This document shows, piece by piece, positions 36,710-43,154 of a stretch of 64,000 bases of DNA. Both the position numbers and the translations under genes were made by a program. Below the pieces are notes generated by a model. The model made no database searches. It worked only from the letters and a program-made list of their open reading frames with translations, and was not told where the DNA came from. The stretch's first letter is position 1. Each line of letters begins with the position of its first letter. The DNA is from Winogradskyella undariae (GTDB taxonomy: Bacteria > Bacteroidota > Bacteroidia > Flavobacteriales > Flavobacteriaceae): contig NZ_JABTEL010000006.1 of the NCBI RefSeq assembly GCF_013285155.1, positions 62,001-126,000 on the forward strand. Direction: 5' to 3'.

Positions 36710-37348
36710 ATGAAAATATTTCTGATTATTACTGTCGCATTAACGTGCTTCAGTGGATTACTAGCACAACAAAAAGAAACGGATTCTAAAACAATTTCAA
36801 GTTTAAAAATGGAAAGTGAGTATTCTTCAGATATTGAAGAGGTAAGTGATCTTTTAAGTTTTGAAGGGATTGATTATATGAAGTTGAAATTTTCAGGTGA
36901 GCAACTTAAAGGAAAAAGTTACAAACTCACGGTAAAGGAAATTTGGGATGGGAAAATCGTATCTGATACCATTGTTATGGATAGCAGAAGTATTGGTGTT
37001 AAACAATTTGAAACGTTAAGTGATACGGTTTTTAAAATGAAAGTAATTTCAAAACATACCGATGATAACCAACTGAAAATGACCTTTAAGTTTCCAAGAT
37101 TTAGTATCACTAAAAATTATGAAGCTACAGATTCTGAAAACTATAGTCTAAGAAATTTAGTAGAAGAAAGCAATTTAGAAATAAGCTATAACAAGTCGTT
37201 TTATCTGTTAGCTTATATTTTACCTTACGAAAGAGAAGATGGTTTATTGTCTTGGTGTGATGTTGGAACTGCAGGCGCTGAAATTGAAAAATGGGGAAAG
37301 CAATTTGGGATTAAACATTATTTACTTTTCGAAATGAAGTTTGAGTAG
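36710..37348 (+). CDS. Exported protein of unknown function
   Basis: A 212-residue protein with a signal peptide (1-19, ending in LLAQ). The mature part has two domains' worth of beta strands (YMKLKFSGEQLKGKSYKLTV; MTFKFPRFSITKNY) and a C-terminal block with CDVGTAGAEIEKWGKQFGI. No family is recognised. It is 12 bases after the 389-residue gene and is the last intact gene of the operon. Confidence 0.6.
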   Translation: MKIFLIITVALTCFSGLLAQQKETDSKTISSLKMESEYSSDIEEVSDLLSFEGIDYMKLKFSGEQLKGKSYKLTVKEIWDGKIVSDTIVMDSRSIGVKQFETLSDTVFKMKVISKHTDDNQLKMTFKFPRFSITKNYEATDSENYSLRNLVEESNLEISYNKSFYLLAYILPYEREDGLLSWCDVGTAGAEIEKWGKQFGIKHYLLFEMKFE

Positions 37349-37368
37349 TTCATTCTTTAAAGAAATAA

Positions 37369-37398
37369 AAAAGCACTTAAATTCACTAAGTGCTTTTG
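37369..37398 (+). terminator. Terminator of the ECF sigma operon
   Basis: The 11-base arms AAAAGCACTTA and TAAGTGCTTTT pair perfectly around AATTCAC and end in TTTTG. A mutated copy (AAAAAGTACcTAggtccactAAGTGTTC) lies at 37614-37640. Confidence 0.85.
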
Positions 37399-37410
37399 TC
37401 TATAATCTAA

Positions 37411-37593
37411 TATCTAACGTCTAAAATCTCTCTTGCCAATGTTGGTGTTTTCACCAACGGTGATCTATTGCAAATTCAAATCCACAAGTTATTGGTGAAA
37501 AACACCAACAACGGCTCAGAGAAATCTTCGGGGCTTATTTTCTTTGATATTGTCAATGGTATTATTTATTCATACAAAGATTCGATTAAATAA
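37411..37593 (+). pseudogene. Tail of a decayed paralogue of the 389-residue gene
   Basis: An open frame with no start reads ...KISLANVGVFTNGD... and ends SSGLIFFDIVNGIIYSYKDSIK-stop. The last 25 residues align with the C-terminus of the intact protein at 35528-36697 (FSGEIYFDIIHGIIYTYNDSIKK), with about 60-70 percent of residues the same by eye. The rest of the paralogue is missing. The first part of the frame lies within repeat copy 1. Confidence 0.7.
37431..37519 (+). repeat. 89-base direct repeat, copy 1
   Basis: Identical to copy 2 at 37639-37727 except for three base changes, with the flanks diverged. It contains two 17-18-base arms (GTTGGTGTTTTCACCAA at 37441-37457 and its near complement at 37492-37509), each of which is itself close to a hairpin, so the RNA or DNA could form a nested structure. 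Confidence 0.85.
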
Positions 37594-37638
37594 TTCATTT
37601 TAAAACAAATACAAAAAGTACCTAGGTCCACTAAGTGT

Positions 37639-37727
37639 TCTTGCCAATGTTGGTGTTTTCACCAACGGTGATCCATTGCAAATTCAAATCCACAAGTTGT
37701 TGTTGAAAAACACCAACAACGGCTCAG
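37639..37727 (+). repeat. 89-base direct repeat, copy 2
   Basis: Offset 208 bases from copy 1. The three differences (T to C, A to G, G to T) fall in the middle and right arm; one of them weakens the right inverted arm. The downstream frame stays open for 16 more codons but has no start and no similarity to a gene. Confidence 0.85.
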
Positions 37728-37745
37728 CTGCTTCTGAACAAAAAA

Positions 37746-37779
37746 AGACCTCAAAGATTTTTAAAAATCTTTGAGGTCT
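37746..37779 (-). terminator. Terminator of the DEAD-box helicase gene
   Basis: Two 17-base arms (AGACCTCAAAGATTTTT and its exact complement) meet directly. A T7 tract follows on the minus strand. Confidence 0.85.
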
Positions 37780-37811
37780 AAATTATTTATTATTTTTAGC
37801 TAATATCTATT

Positions 37812-39047
37812 CTAATACCAACGTTTTTTCTTCTTCTTAGAAGCTTCACTCTTACGACCTTTTTTATACTTACTACCTTGTCTTTTATGTACAACAGGTT
37901 CTGCTTTAGGATCTAAGGGATAAGGATGTTCGGTTTCCACAGGAATCTGAACATTAATAGCTTGTTCTATCTTTTTTACATAATTTTTCTCATCAGCAGA
38001 ACATAGGGAATACGCATTACCTGTATGTCCGGCTCTACCAGTCCGACCAATTCTATGGACATAAGTTTCGGGTATGCCTGGCATGTCAAAATTAAGAACG
38101 TTATCTAGCTCGTTAATATCAATACCACGTGCTGCAACATCAGTTGCAATAAGAATTTTAACGTAGCCGTTTTTAAATTTATTTAAAGCGGTTTGTCTTT
38201 CGCTTTGAGGTTTATCACCATGAATACTATTTACAGAGAACCCATTTTTTAATAAGGTTTCTTCAAGCTTATCCACACCATTTCTAGTACGTCTAAAAAT
38301 AAGAACGTTACCTTCAATAGTATTGCGCATTAAATGTAAACACAGTTCAATTTTATTTTGCTTAGGGACATAATACAACAGCTGACTTACATCTTTTGCT
38401 ACAGATTTTGTTGGTGTAACATCGATACGTTCAGGATCTTTAAGCAAGGTATTGGCTAAGTCTTCAATTTTATAAGGAATCGTTGCCGAGAATAATAAGG
38501 TTTGTTTGTCTTCAGGACAAAGACGTTCAATCTTTTTTACGTCATCAATAAAGCCCATTGCCAACATTAAATCGGCCTCATCTAAAACTAAAGTTTCAAT
38601 AAAATCGAGATTAATATAATCTTGTTTATGTAAATCGAGTAAACGACCAGGTGTTGCCACTAAAATATCAACGCCTTTTTTTAACGTATCTATTTGTGGT
38701 TCTATAGATGCACCACCAAAAACGACTAATGATGTTAGATTGGTAAACTCAGCATAAGTTTTAAAATTCTTTTGAATTTGTATCGCTAATTCTCGTGTAG
38801 GACTTATTATCAGCGCTCTTATTTTTTTACCTTTTTTAGGCGCATCTTGTTTATCGTACAATTTTTGCAAAATAGGTAAGGCAAAAGCAGCTGTTTTTCC
38901 TGTACCTGTTTGTGCAGATACAATAACATCTTTACCTTCCAAAATTGGTGGAATAGAACGTTGTTGTACCAAAGTAGGTTCATTATAACCAGAAGCTGCA
39001 ACAGCTTTTTGAATGGGTTTTATAAGATGTAAGTCTTTAAATGACAT
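37812..39047 (-). CDS. DEAD-box ATP-dependent RNA helicase (RhlE-like)
   Basis: A 411-residue helicase from the ATG at 39047 (MSFKDLHLIKPIQKA), the normal RhlE-type opening. Motif I AQTGTGKT is at 45-52, followed by PTRELAIQI, VATPGRLLD, LDEADLML, SATIP and the C-terminal VATDVAARGIDI and HRIGRTGRAGHTG. The last 40 residues are Lys/Arg-rich (KKGRKSEASKKKKKRWY) and likely bind RNA. It probably works in ribosome assembly or mRNA turnover, often at low temperature. Confidence 0.92.
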   Translation of the reverse strand: MSFKDLHLIKPIQKAVAASGYNEPTLVQQRSIPPILEGKDVIVSAQTGTGKTAAFALPILQKLYDKQDAPKKGKKIRALIISPTRELAIQIQKNFKTYAEFTNLTSLVVFGGASIEPQIDTLKKGVDILVATPGRLLDLHKQDYINLDFIETLVLDEADLMLAMGFIDDVKKIERLCPEDKQTLLFSATIPYKIEDLANTLLKDPERIDVTPTKSVAKDVSQLLYYVPKQNKIELCLHLMRNTIEGNVLIFRRTRNGVDKLEETLLKNGFSVNSIHGDKPQSERQTALNKFKNGYVKILIATDVAARGIDINELDNVLNFDMPGIPETYVHRIGRTGRAGHTGNAYSLCSADEKNYVKKIEQAINVQIPVETEHPYPLDPKAEPVVHKRQGSKYKKGRKSEASKKKKKRWY

Positions 39048-39071
39048 AGGTATTGTGTTTATTAAGTTTGT

Positions 39072-39092
39072 CATTCCTGCGAAGGCAGGAAT
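39072..39092. repeat. Short palindromic repeat (ATTCCTGC-gaag-GCAGGAAT)
   Basis: A perfect 8-base stem with a 4-base loop, in the form GTCATTCCTGCGAAGGCAGGAATA. The same hairpin is familiar as a dispersed intergenic element in flavobacterial genomes. It lies in the 234-base gap between rlmF and the helicase gene. Confidence 0.6.
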
Positions 39093-39164
39093 AACAAATA
39101 AGGTAACAAAGTTAGAATATTTGTTAATTCAAACTTTGATATAAAAATATAAAATTTGCAAACC

Positions 39165-39217
39165 ACGTCAGTTCGAGTGATTTGTGAAATATGAGCAAAT
39201 AGTATCGAGAACGATAC
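39165..39217. repeat. Dispersed intergenic repeat (GTCAGTTCGAGTGATTT... type)
   Basis: Begins ACGTCAGTTCGAGTGATTT and ends with GTATCGagaaCGATAC, a perfect hairpin at 39202-39217. This resembles the GTCAGTTCGAGT...ATCGAGAAC elements scattered in flavobacterial intergenic DNA. The copy here looks degraded in the middle. Confidence 0.55.
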
Positions 39218-39281
39218 AGATTCAATGACATCTCAATAAATTCCGACAAAAAGTGGAATACTTAAAATGAAGAAAACGGTT

Positions 39282-40238
39282 CTACCAACGTTCCTTCATC
39301 CAGTCGTTTTGTTCTTCTTCTGTTAAAAAAGTCCAAGCTATAAATCTACTGATTTTATGACCTTGTCCCATTTCAATAGTTTTTACAACTGTCGCATTTA
39401 CTTTTTCTAGAACTTTATAAGTTGGTTTTAGAGTTACTTCTTTCGAAATTAAACTTGTAAACCAAAAGCATTGTTTGCCAAAATGCTTACTCTCATAAAT
39501 CATGTCTTTTACAAAACGAGCTTCACCACCTTTGGTCCATAATTCGTTATGTTGTCCGCCAAAATTTAAAAGCGATTTATTAGGTCTTTTCCCTTTAAGA
39601 TTCCTTTGTTTTTTTAAGCTTGCTTTTTGAGCATCTTCTGCTGAAGCATGAAAAGGTGGATTACAAATAGAGAAATCTACTTTTTCTTCGGGTTTTAAAA
39701 TGTCATAAAAAAAGTTGTTCGCTTTTTCTTGACGTCTAATTTCTAAAGTAGATCTTAAGTCATAATTTTTCTGCTCAATTTCTTTCGCAGATATAATAGC
39801 GGCTTCATCGGTATCACTTCCTATAAAAGACCAACCATATTCATGATGACCAATAATAGGGTAAATACAATTGGCACCAACACCAATATCGATACCTTTA
39901 ATATGATTTCCTTTAGGAATAACACTGCCTTCACCCTTTAAAAGGTCTGCAATATTATGAATGTAATCTGCTCTTCCTGGAATTGGTGGGCATAAATAGT
40001 GCTCAGGAATATCCCAGTAGTCTAATCCGTAATGGTGAATTAATAAAGCTTTGTTTAATGCTTTTACAGCTGCAGGGTTAAAAAAATCGATAGAATCGTC
40101 ACCGTATTTATTAGGTGCAACATAAGGACTTAATTTTGGTGAACTTCTTATAAGGGCATCAAAATTATAGCGTGATCTATGTTGATTTCTTGGGTGAAGT
40201 TCTGATTTTACTTCAGGATGCTGTTTTTTCTTTTCCAA
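39282..40238 (-). CDS. rlmF: 23S rRNA (adenine(1618)-N6)-methyltransferase
   Basis: A 318-residue SAM-dependent methyltransferase. The catalytic NPPF motif is at 193-196 (CNPPFHASAEDA), the SAM-binding GIDIGVGANCIYP is near 115-127, and HPRNQHRSRYNFDALI at the N-terminus is typical of RlmF. The family methylates A1618 of 23S rRNA. It is transcribed toward the helicase gene, with a repeat-bearing gap between them. Confidence 0.92.
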   Translation of the reverse strand: MEKKKQHPEVKSELHPRNQHRSRYNFDALIRSSPKLSPYVAPNKYGDDSIDFFNPAAVKALNKALLIHHYGLDYWDIPEHYLCPPIPGRADYIHNIADLLKGEGSVIPKGNHIKGIDIGVGANCIYPIIGHHEYGWSFIGSDTDEAAIISAKEIEQKNYDLRSTLEIRRQEKANNFFYDILKPEEKVDFSICNPPFHASAEDAQKASLKKQRNLKGKRPNKSLLNFGGQHNELWTKGGEARFVKDMIYESKHFGKQCFWFTSLISKEVTLKPTYKVLEKVNATVVKTIEMGQGHKISRFIAWTFLTEEEQNDWMKERW

Positions 40239-40340
40239 TTCTTAATAATTTAATAGGGACAAAGGTAATGGAAAACAAATTGGGTTATTAAGACCTAAGC
40301 CTAAATAACCCAATAAATTAAATAAATAATGATATTGTGA

Positions 40341-41018
40341 TTAATCTACTTTTTTAAACCGTAGAACCTCATTGCCATTTGCATTATAAAAGAATAAAGT
40401 TATGCCTTCTTTTTTATAAATTGAAATGCTATTCATTGCTTTATCAAAACGATCTGGAATAGCCATATCCATACACATTTTTCGAGTGGATGCTATAGCA
40501 CTAAACGCTATAGTATTAGAAGTTATCGTTTTAATTTGTCCGCTATAATTATTACAACCATTAGTCCCCAAAACACGCATTTCAGTAGTGTTTACTTCAA
40601 GACTTGGTGCATTGGTTTTTTCTATTTCTTCAGCATTAATATGAGTCGTTACCCAAATATCATGAATTGCTAATTTAGGATCTTGCTTTTTCTCAAGTAC
40701 TTTAACTAATTCATATTTTATAGAGGAAGCATCTTCAGGTGTGTTTTTAGTGTCTAAAGCTGTTTTTGAAACTTCAATTTTTTGCAAATAACCAGGTTCA
40801 AAATTAAACCCATTTATTGTTGTATAAAAATTAGACCATTCGGCATTTTTATAATTATCGGCTTTTGAAACTTGTAAGCAAGTCGTTTTTCCTGCACCAG
40901 CATCGCAATCTGTTTTAGTACTATTTACCCAATAGATTGAAGTAACGTTTTTTGATGTGCCACAAGAAGATAGCATGATGCTTAATATTAAAATAGGAAA
41001 TGTTTTTAGTAAAGTCAT
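40341..41018 (-). CDS. Lipoprotein with DUF4377 and META domains
   Basis: A 225-residue lipoprotein (Cys19 in MLSSC). Residues about 28-120 match DUF4377 (YWVNSTKTDC, TCLQVSKADNYKNAEWSNFY, GFNFEPGYLQKIEVSK, DASSIKYELVKV). Residues about 120-225 match the META/HslJ domain (LGTNGCNNYSGQIKTI, ASTRKMCMD, FFYNANGNEVLRF). HslJ-type proteins are linked to novobiocin and heat-shock responses, but the exact action is unknown. It is a single gene with no clear terminator. Confidence 0.8.
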   Translation of the reverse strand: MTLLKTFPILILSIMLSSCGTSKNVTSIYWVNSTKTDCDAGAGKTTCLQVSKADNYKNAEWSNFYTTINGFNFEPGYLQKIEVSKTALDTKNTPEDASSIKYELVKVLEKKQDPKLAIHDIWVTTHINAEEIEKTNAPSLEVNTTEMRVLGTNGCNNYSGQIKTITSNTIAFSAIASTRKMCMDMAIPDRFDKAMNSISIYKKEGITLFFYNANGNEVLRFKKVD

Positions 41019-41196
41019 GAATGTTGTTGTTGGTTATGGCATTCAATTTTCAAAAGCCTTGCCAATTTTTAGTGTAAAATGTTAAAAGAACGTTATTGTG
41101 ATTGAAGTCTTAAGTTTAGAGAAAACGAAAATGTATAGGTTATTAATTGCTATTTAATTGTGGTGTAATCGTCTTGTTTTATCTTATTACAATTAC

Positions 41197-41601
41197 TTAA
41201 TCATTATGATTTCTATCTTTAATAACTCTAATGCTGTAAGTTGCAACAATATCGTTTTCTATTTTTAGATGCACGTCATAAAATCCTTTGTGTTTAAAGC
41301 GGTATTTAAAGGTGATTAATCCGTTTTTGTTTTTAAGCTCATAAATTTCAAAAGATTTAATGTTAGTTCCTGATATTTGAATTAGAGAAATTTTATCTAT
41401 TGAAATAGTGTTTAGAGATTTAAAACTAAAGTTAATTTCTTCATTTCTTTTTATTGTAGTATTTAGTTTTTTTGGACTAATAGGGATTATTTGTTGTTTA
41501 AACGTTTCACCATAAACAATTGGTTCAGGTATAAATATGGACTGTATTAAACTGTTATTTAGAAACCATTTTTTTTTGTATTGGATAATGATTTTTTGCA
41601 A
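41197..41601 (-). CDS. C-terminal part of a frameshifted transglutaminase-like gene
   Basis: A 134-residue open frame whose N-terminus (MQKIIIQYKKKWFLNN) is only an out-of-frame reading of the upstream gene. The true continuation begins at WFLNNSLIQSIFIPEP, just after an A9 run at 41569-41577. Removing one A joins it to the upstream frame. The remainder is a beta-rich domain (INFSFKSLNTISIDKISLIQI; FKHKGFYDVHLKIENDIVATYSI) that commonly follows transglutaminase cores. An independent start is unlikely. Confidence 0.7.
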   Translation of the reverse strand: MQKIIIQYKKKWFLNNSLIQSIFIPEPIVYGETFKQQIIPISPKKLNTTIKRNEEINFSFKSLNTISIDKISLIQISGTNIKSFEIYELKNKNGLITFKYRFKHKGFYDVHLKIENDIVATYSIRVIKDRNHND

Positions 41602-42220
41602 ATAATATTGGATCTGTTAAAAAGTAGCCATCATTATAATCTGGAACAAAAAAATGGCCATTAATCATATAACCACTAGACCAAGTAGCATCACATAAAT
41701 ACCATTTGTTGTCTAGTTTTACAGCATTCCAGGAATGGTTTGGAGATTCTAGTTTTTCAACATTACAATCTACTGATCTGGCATATCCATCAATAATTTC
41801 ACTTTCAATATTAGCGATAAAACATAACTCTTTAATGAGGTAGGCATAGCCTGTGCACATAGTTTTTTTTTGTTTTAGTAATTTTTTGAAAGCAATTTTT
41901 TTGTATTCGTTATTCCATACGATATAACCTAAACTATCCTTTTTAAATTTTTCTCGTTTTTGGAGTACTTTATGGTGTTGATTAGCATCTCCGCTAACAT
42001 TTTTACAAACCCAAATGTAAATAGCTCTAAACTTTTCTACATCAGTTGTTAGTTTATATGTTAAGTTATGTACTAGTAATGGTAAGTTTTCTAAACTACT
42101 GTCTTCATTTAATTTGGCAATATGATCTGCTTTGGTAAAATCGATGTGTTTAAAATCGGAGACCTGAGTAAAAGCAGTATTTACAAAGAAGGCAAAAATG
42201 AAGACCAGTATATTTTTCAT
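41555..42220 (-). CDS. Exported transglutaminase-like protein, frameshifted at an A9 run
   Basis: A 221-residue open frame with a signal peptide (1-18, ending in AFTQ) and the Cys-His-Asp core of transglutaminase-like proteases: KTMCTGYAYLIKELC, NHSWNAVKL and CDATWSSGYM. It then runs into PIQKKMVSK and stops. The stop comes from one extra A in the run at 41569-41577; with eight As the frame continues as PIQKKWFLNN into the next entry, giving a 340-residue protein. It is 19 bases after the 42240-42917 gene. Confidence 0.75.
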   Translation of the reverse strand: MKNILVFIFAFFVNTAFTQVSDFKHIDFTKADHIAKLNEDSSLENLPLLVHNLTYKLTTDVEKFRAIYIWVCKNVSGDANQHHKVLQKREKFKKDSLGYIVWNNEYKKIAFKKLLKQKKTMCTGYAYLIKELCFIANIESEIIDGYARSVDCNVEKLESPNHSWNAVKLDNKWYLCDATWSSGYMINGHFFVPDYNDGYFLTDPILFAKNHYPIQKKMVSK

Positions 42221-42239
42221 AAACTTTTTATTTGGGTTT

Positions 42240-42917
42240 TTAATTCCTTTTTGATTGATACACTTTTGTTACTGCAACTTCTCCCATAATAACACAAGAA
42301 GTCATTTCCATATCAATTTTTAAATCAATTTCTGCGGCAGATTTATTATTTTCAATTACTACTTTTTGAGCTTCAAAGCCGATATAGCTAATAATTAAAA
42401 CATCTCCTTTTTTTAGTTTTTCAGGGAATTCAAAATTGCCATCAAAATCTGTAGCAATGCCTATTGTAGAACCCTGTAAAATTACATTTGCACCAGGAAG
42501 CGGTTGGTTGTTTTCTGATACATTACCTTTTACAATTATATTTTTTTCAGATTTATTAGCTTCAATTTTAGAGGCGCCATCTGTTGAGGTCATTGTTTTT
42601 TTTACTTCTTGTGCCTGTGCTGTAATGCTGGAGAAAAGTGCTAAACAAGCTATTGCAATACCACTTAGAAAGTTAAGTTTATGGTTTTCGGGAGTTTTTT
42701 GATTGTAAATTTTTAATTGATTGTTGTTAAAACGTCCACAGGTATTTTGAGTCTCTTTGTTTTTAAAGAATGTAATAATTTCTTGTGTGTTCATTTTTGT
42801 AAAGTCTATAACTTCTTTTTTGCAAGAGCCACAAAAACCTCCATTGGAAGTTGGTGAAAATTGATCAAATTTTTCTGAGCATGGTGTTTTAATGTTTAAG
42901 TTAAATTGGTTTTTCAT
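42240..42917 (-). CDS. Carboxypeptidase-regulatory-like membrane protein with Cys-rich N-terminus
   Basis: A 225-residue protein. The N-terminal part has FCGSCKKEVIDFTKM, a Cys-rich segment typical of a Bacteroidota family whose function is unknown. A hydrophobic segment follows near residues 80-98 (FLSGIAIACLALFSSITAQAQ), then a carboxypeptidase-regulatory-like domain (about 125-200, with VKGNVSENNQPLPGANVILQG, IATDFDGNFEF and ISYIGFEAQKV). The second half should be periplasmic. It precedes the transglutaminase gene in the same operon. Confidence 0.75.
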   Translation of the reverse strand: MKNQFNLNIKTPCSEKFDQFSPTSNGGFCGSCKKEVIDFTKMNTQEIITFFKNKETQNTCGRFNNNQLKIYNQKTPENHKLNFLSGIAIACLALFSSITAQAQEVKKTMTSTDGASKIEANKSEKNIIVKGNVSENNQPLPGANVILQGSTIGIATDFDGNFEFPEKLKKGDVLIISYIGFEAQKVVIENNKSAAEIDLKIDMEMTSCVIMGEVAVTKVYQSKRN

Positions 42918-43082
42918 GATATAAGATTTTTATGTTAGTACATATCAAACCTATACTTCTATTGTGGTATAGAAAATGAATATTTAGTTAACCATGCTTT
43001 TTAATGAGTGAAGCATAACTTTTGATTAGTTTGTAAAAAGCAAAAACAAATTTTTATCAAGTTGTTTATAAGGATAAGAAGC

Positions 43083-43113
43083 AAAAAAACCATCAAGTAA
43101 AACTTGATGGTTT
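43083..43113 (-). terminator. Terminator of the NHL-LRR protein gene
   Basis: AAACCATCAAGT and ACTTGATGGTTT pair perfectly around AAA. On the minus strand a T7 tract follows. Confidence 0.8.
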
Positions 43114-43154
43114 AAGTAAGAAAGGGGGGAACCTTTCTAAGAACAATAAATTAT

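Larger units (their letters stand above)
37349..37811. other. 463-base gap with decayed duplication
   Basis: Holds the operon terminator (37369-37398), two 89-base direct repeats, a paralogue tail, a degraded second copy of the terminator (37610-37642) and the helicase terminator (37746-37779). No intact gene is present. Confidence 0.8.

Noticed and set aside
37431-37727. The two 89-base repeats as a CRISPR array or tandem repeat array
   Set aside because: Only two copies, far longer than CRISPR repeats, with a 119-base spacer that is a gene remnant, and no cas genes.
37639-37775. Open frame through repeat copy 2 as a small gene
   Set aside because: It has no start codon, runs into the helicase terminator and changes in the repeat do not look constrained by codons.
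43119-43138. AGAAAGGggggaaCCTTTCT hairpin near the NHL-LRR gene stop as a second terminator
   Set aside because: No T tract on the minus strand; the perfect hairpin at 43083-43113 explains termination better.
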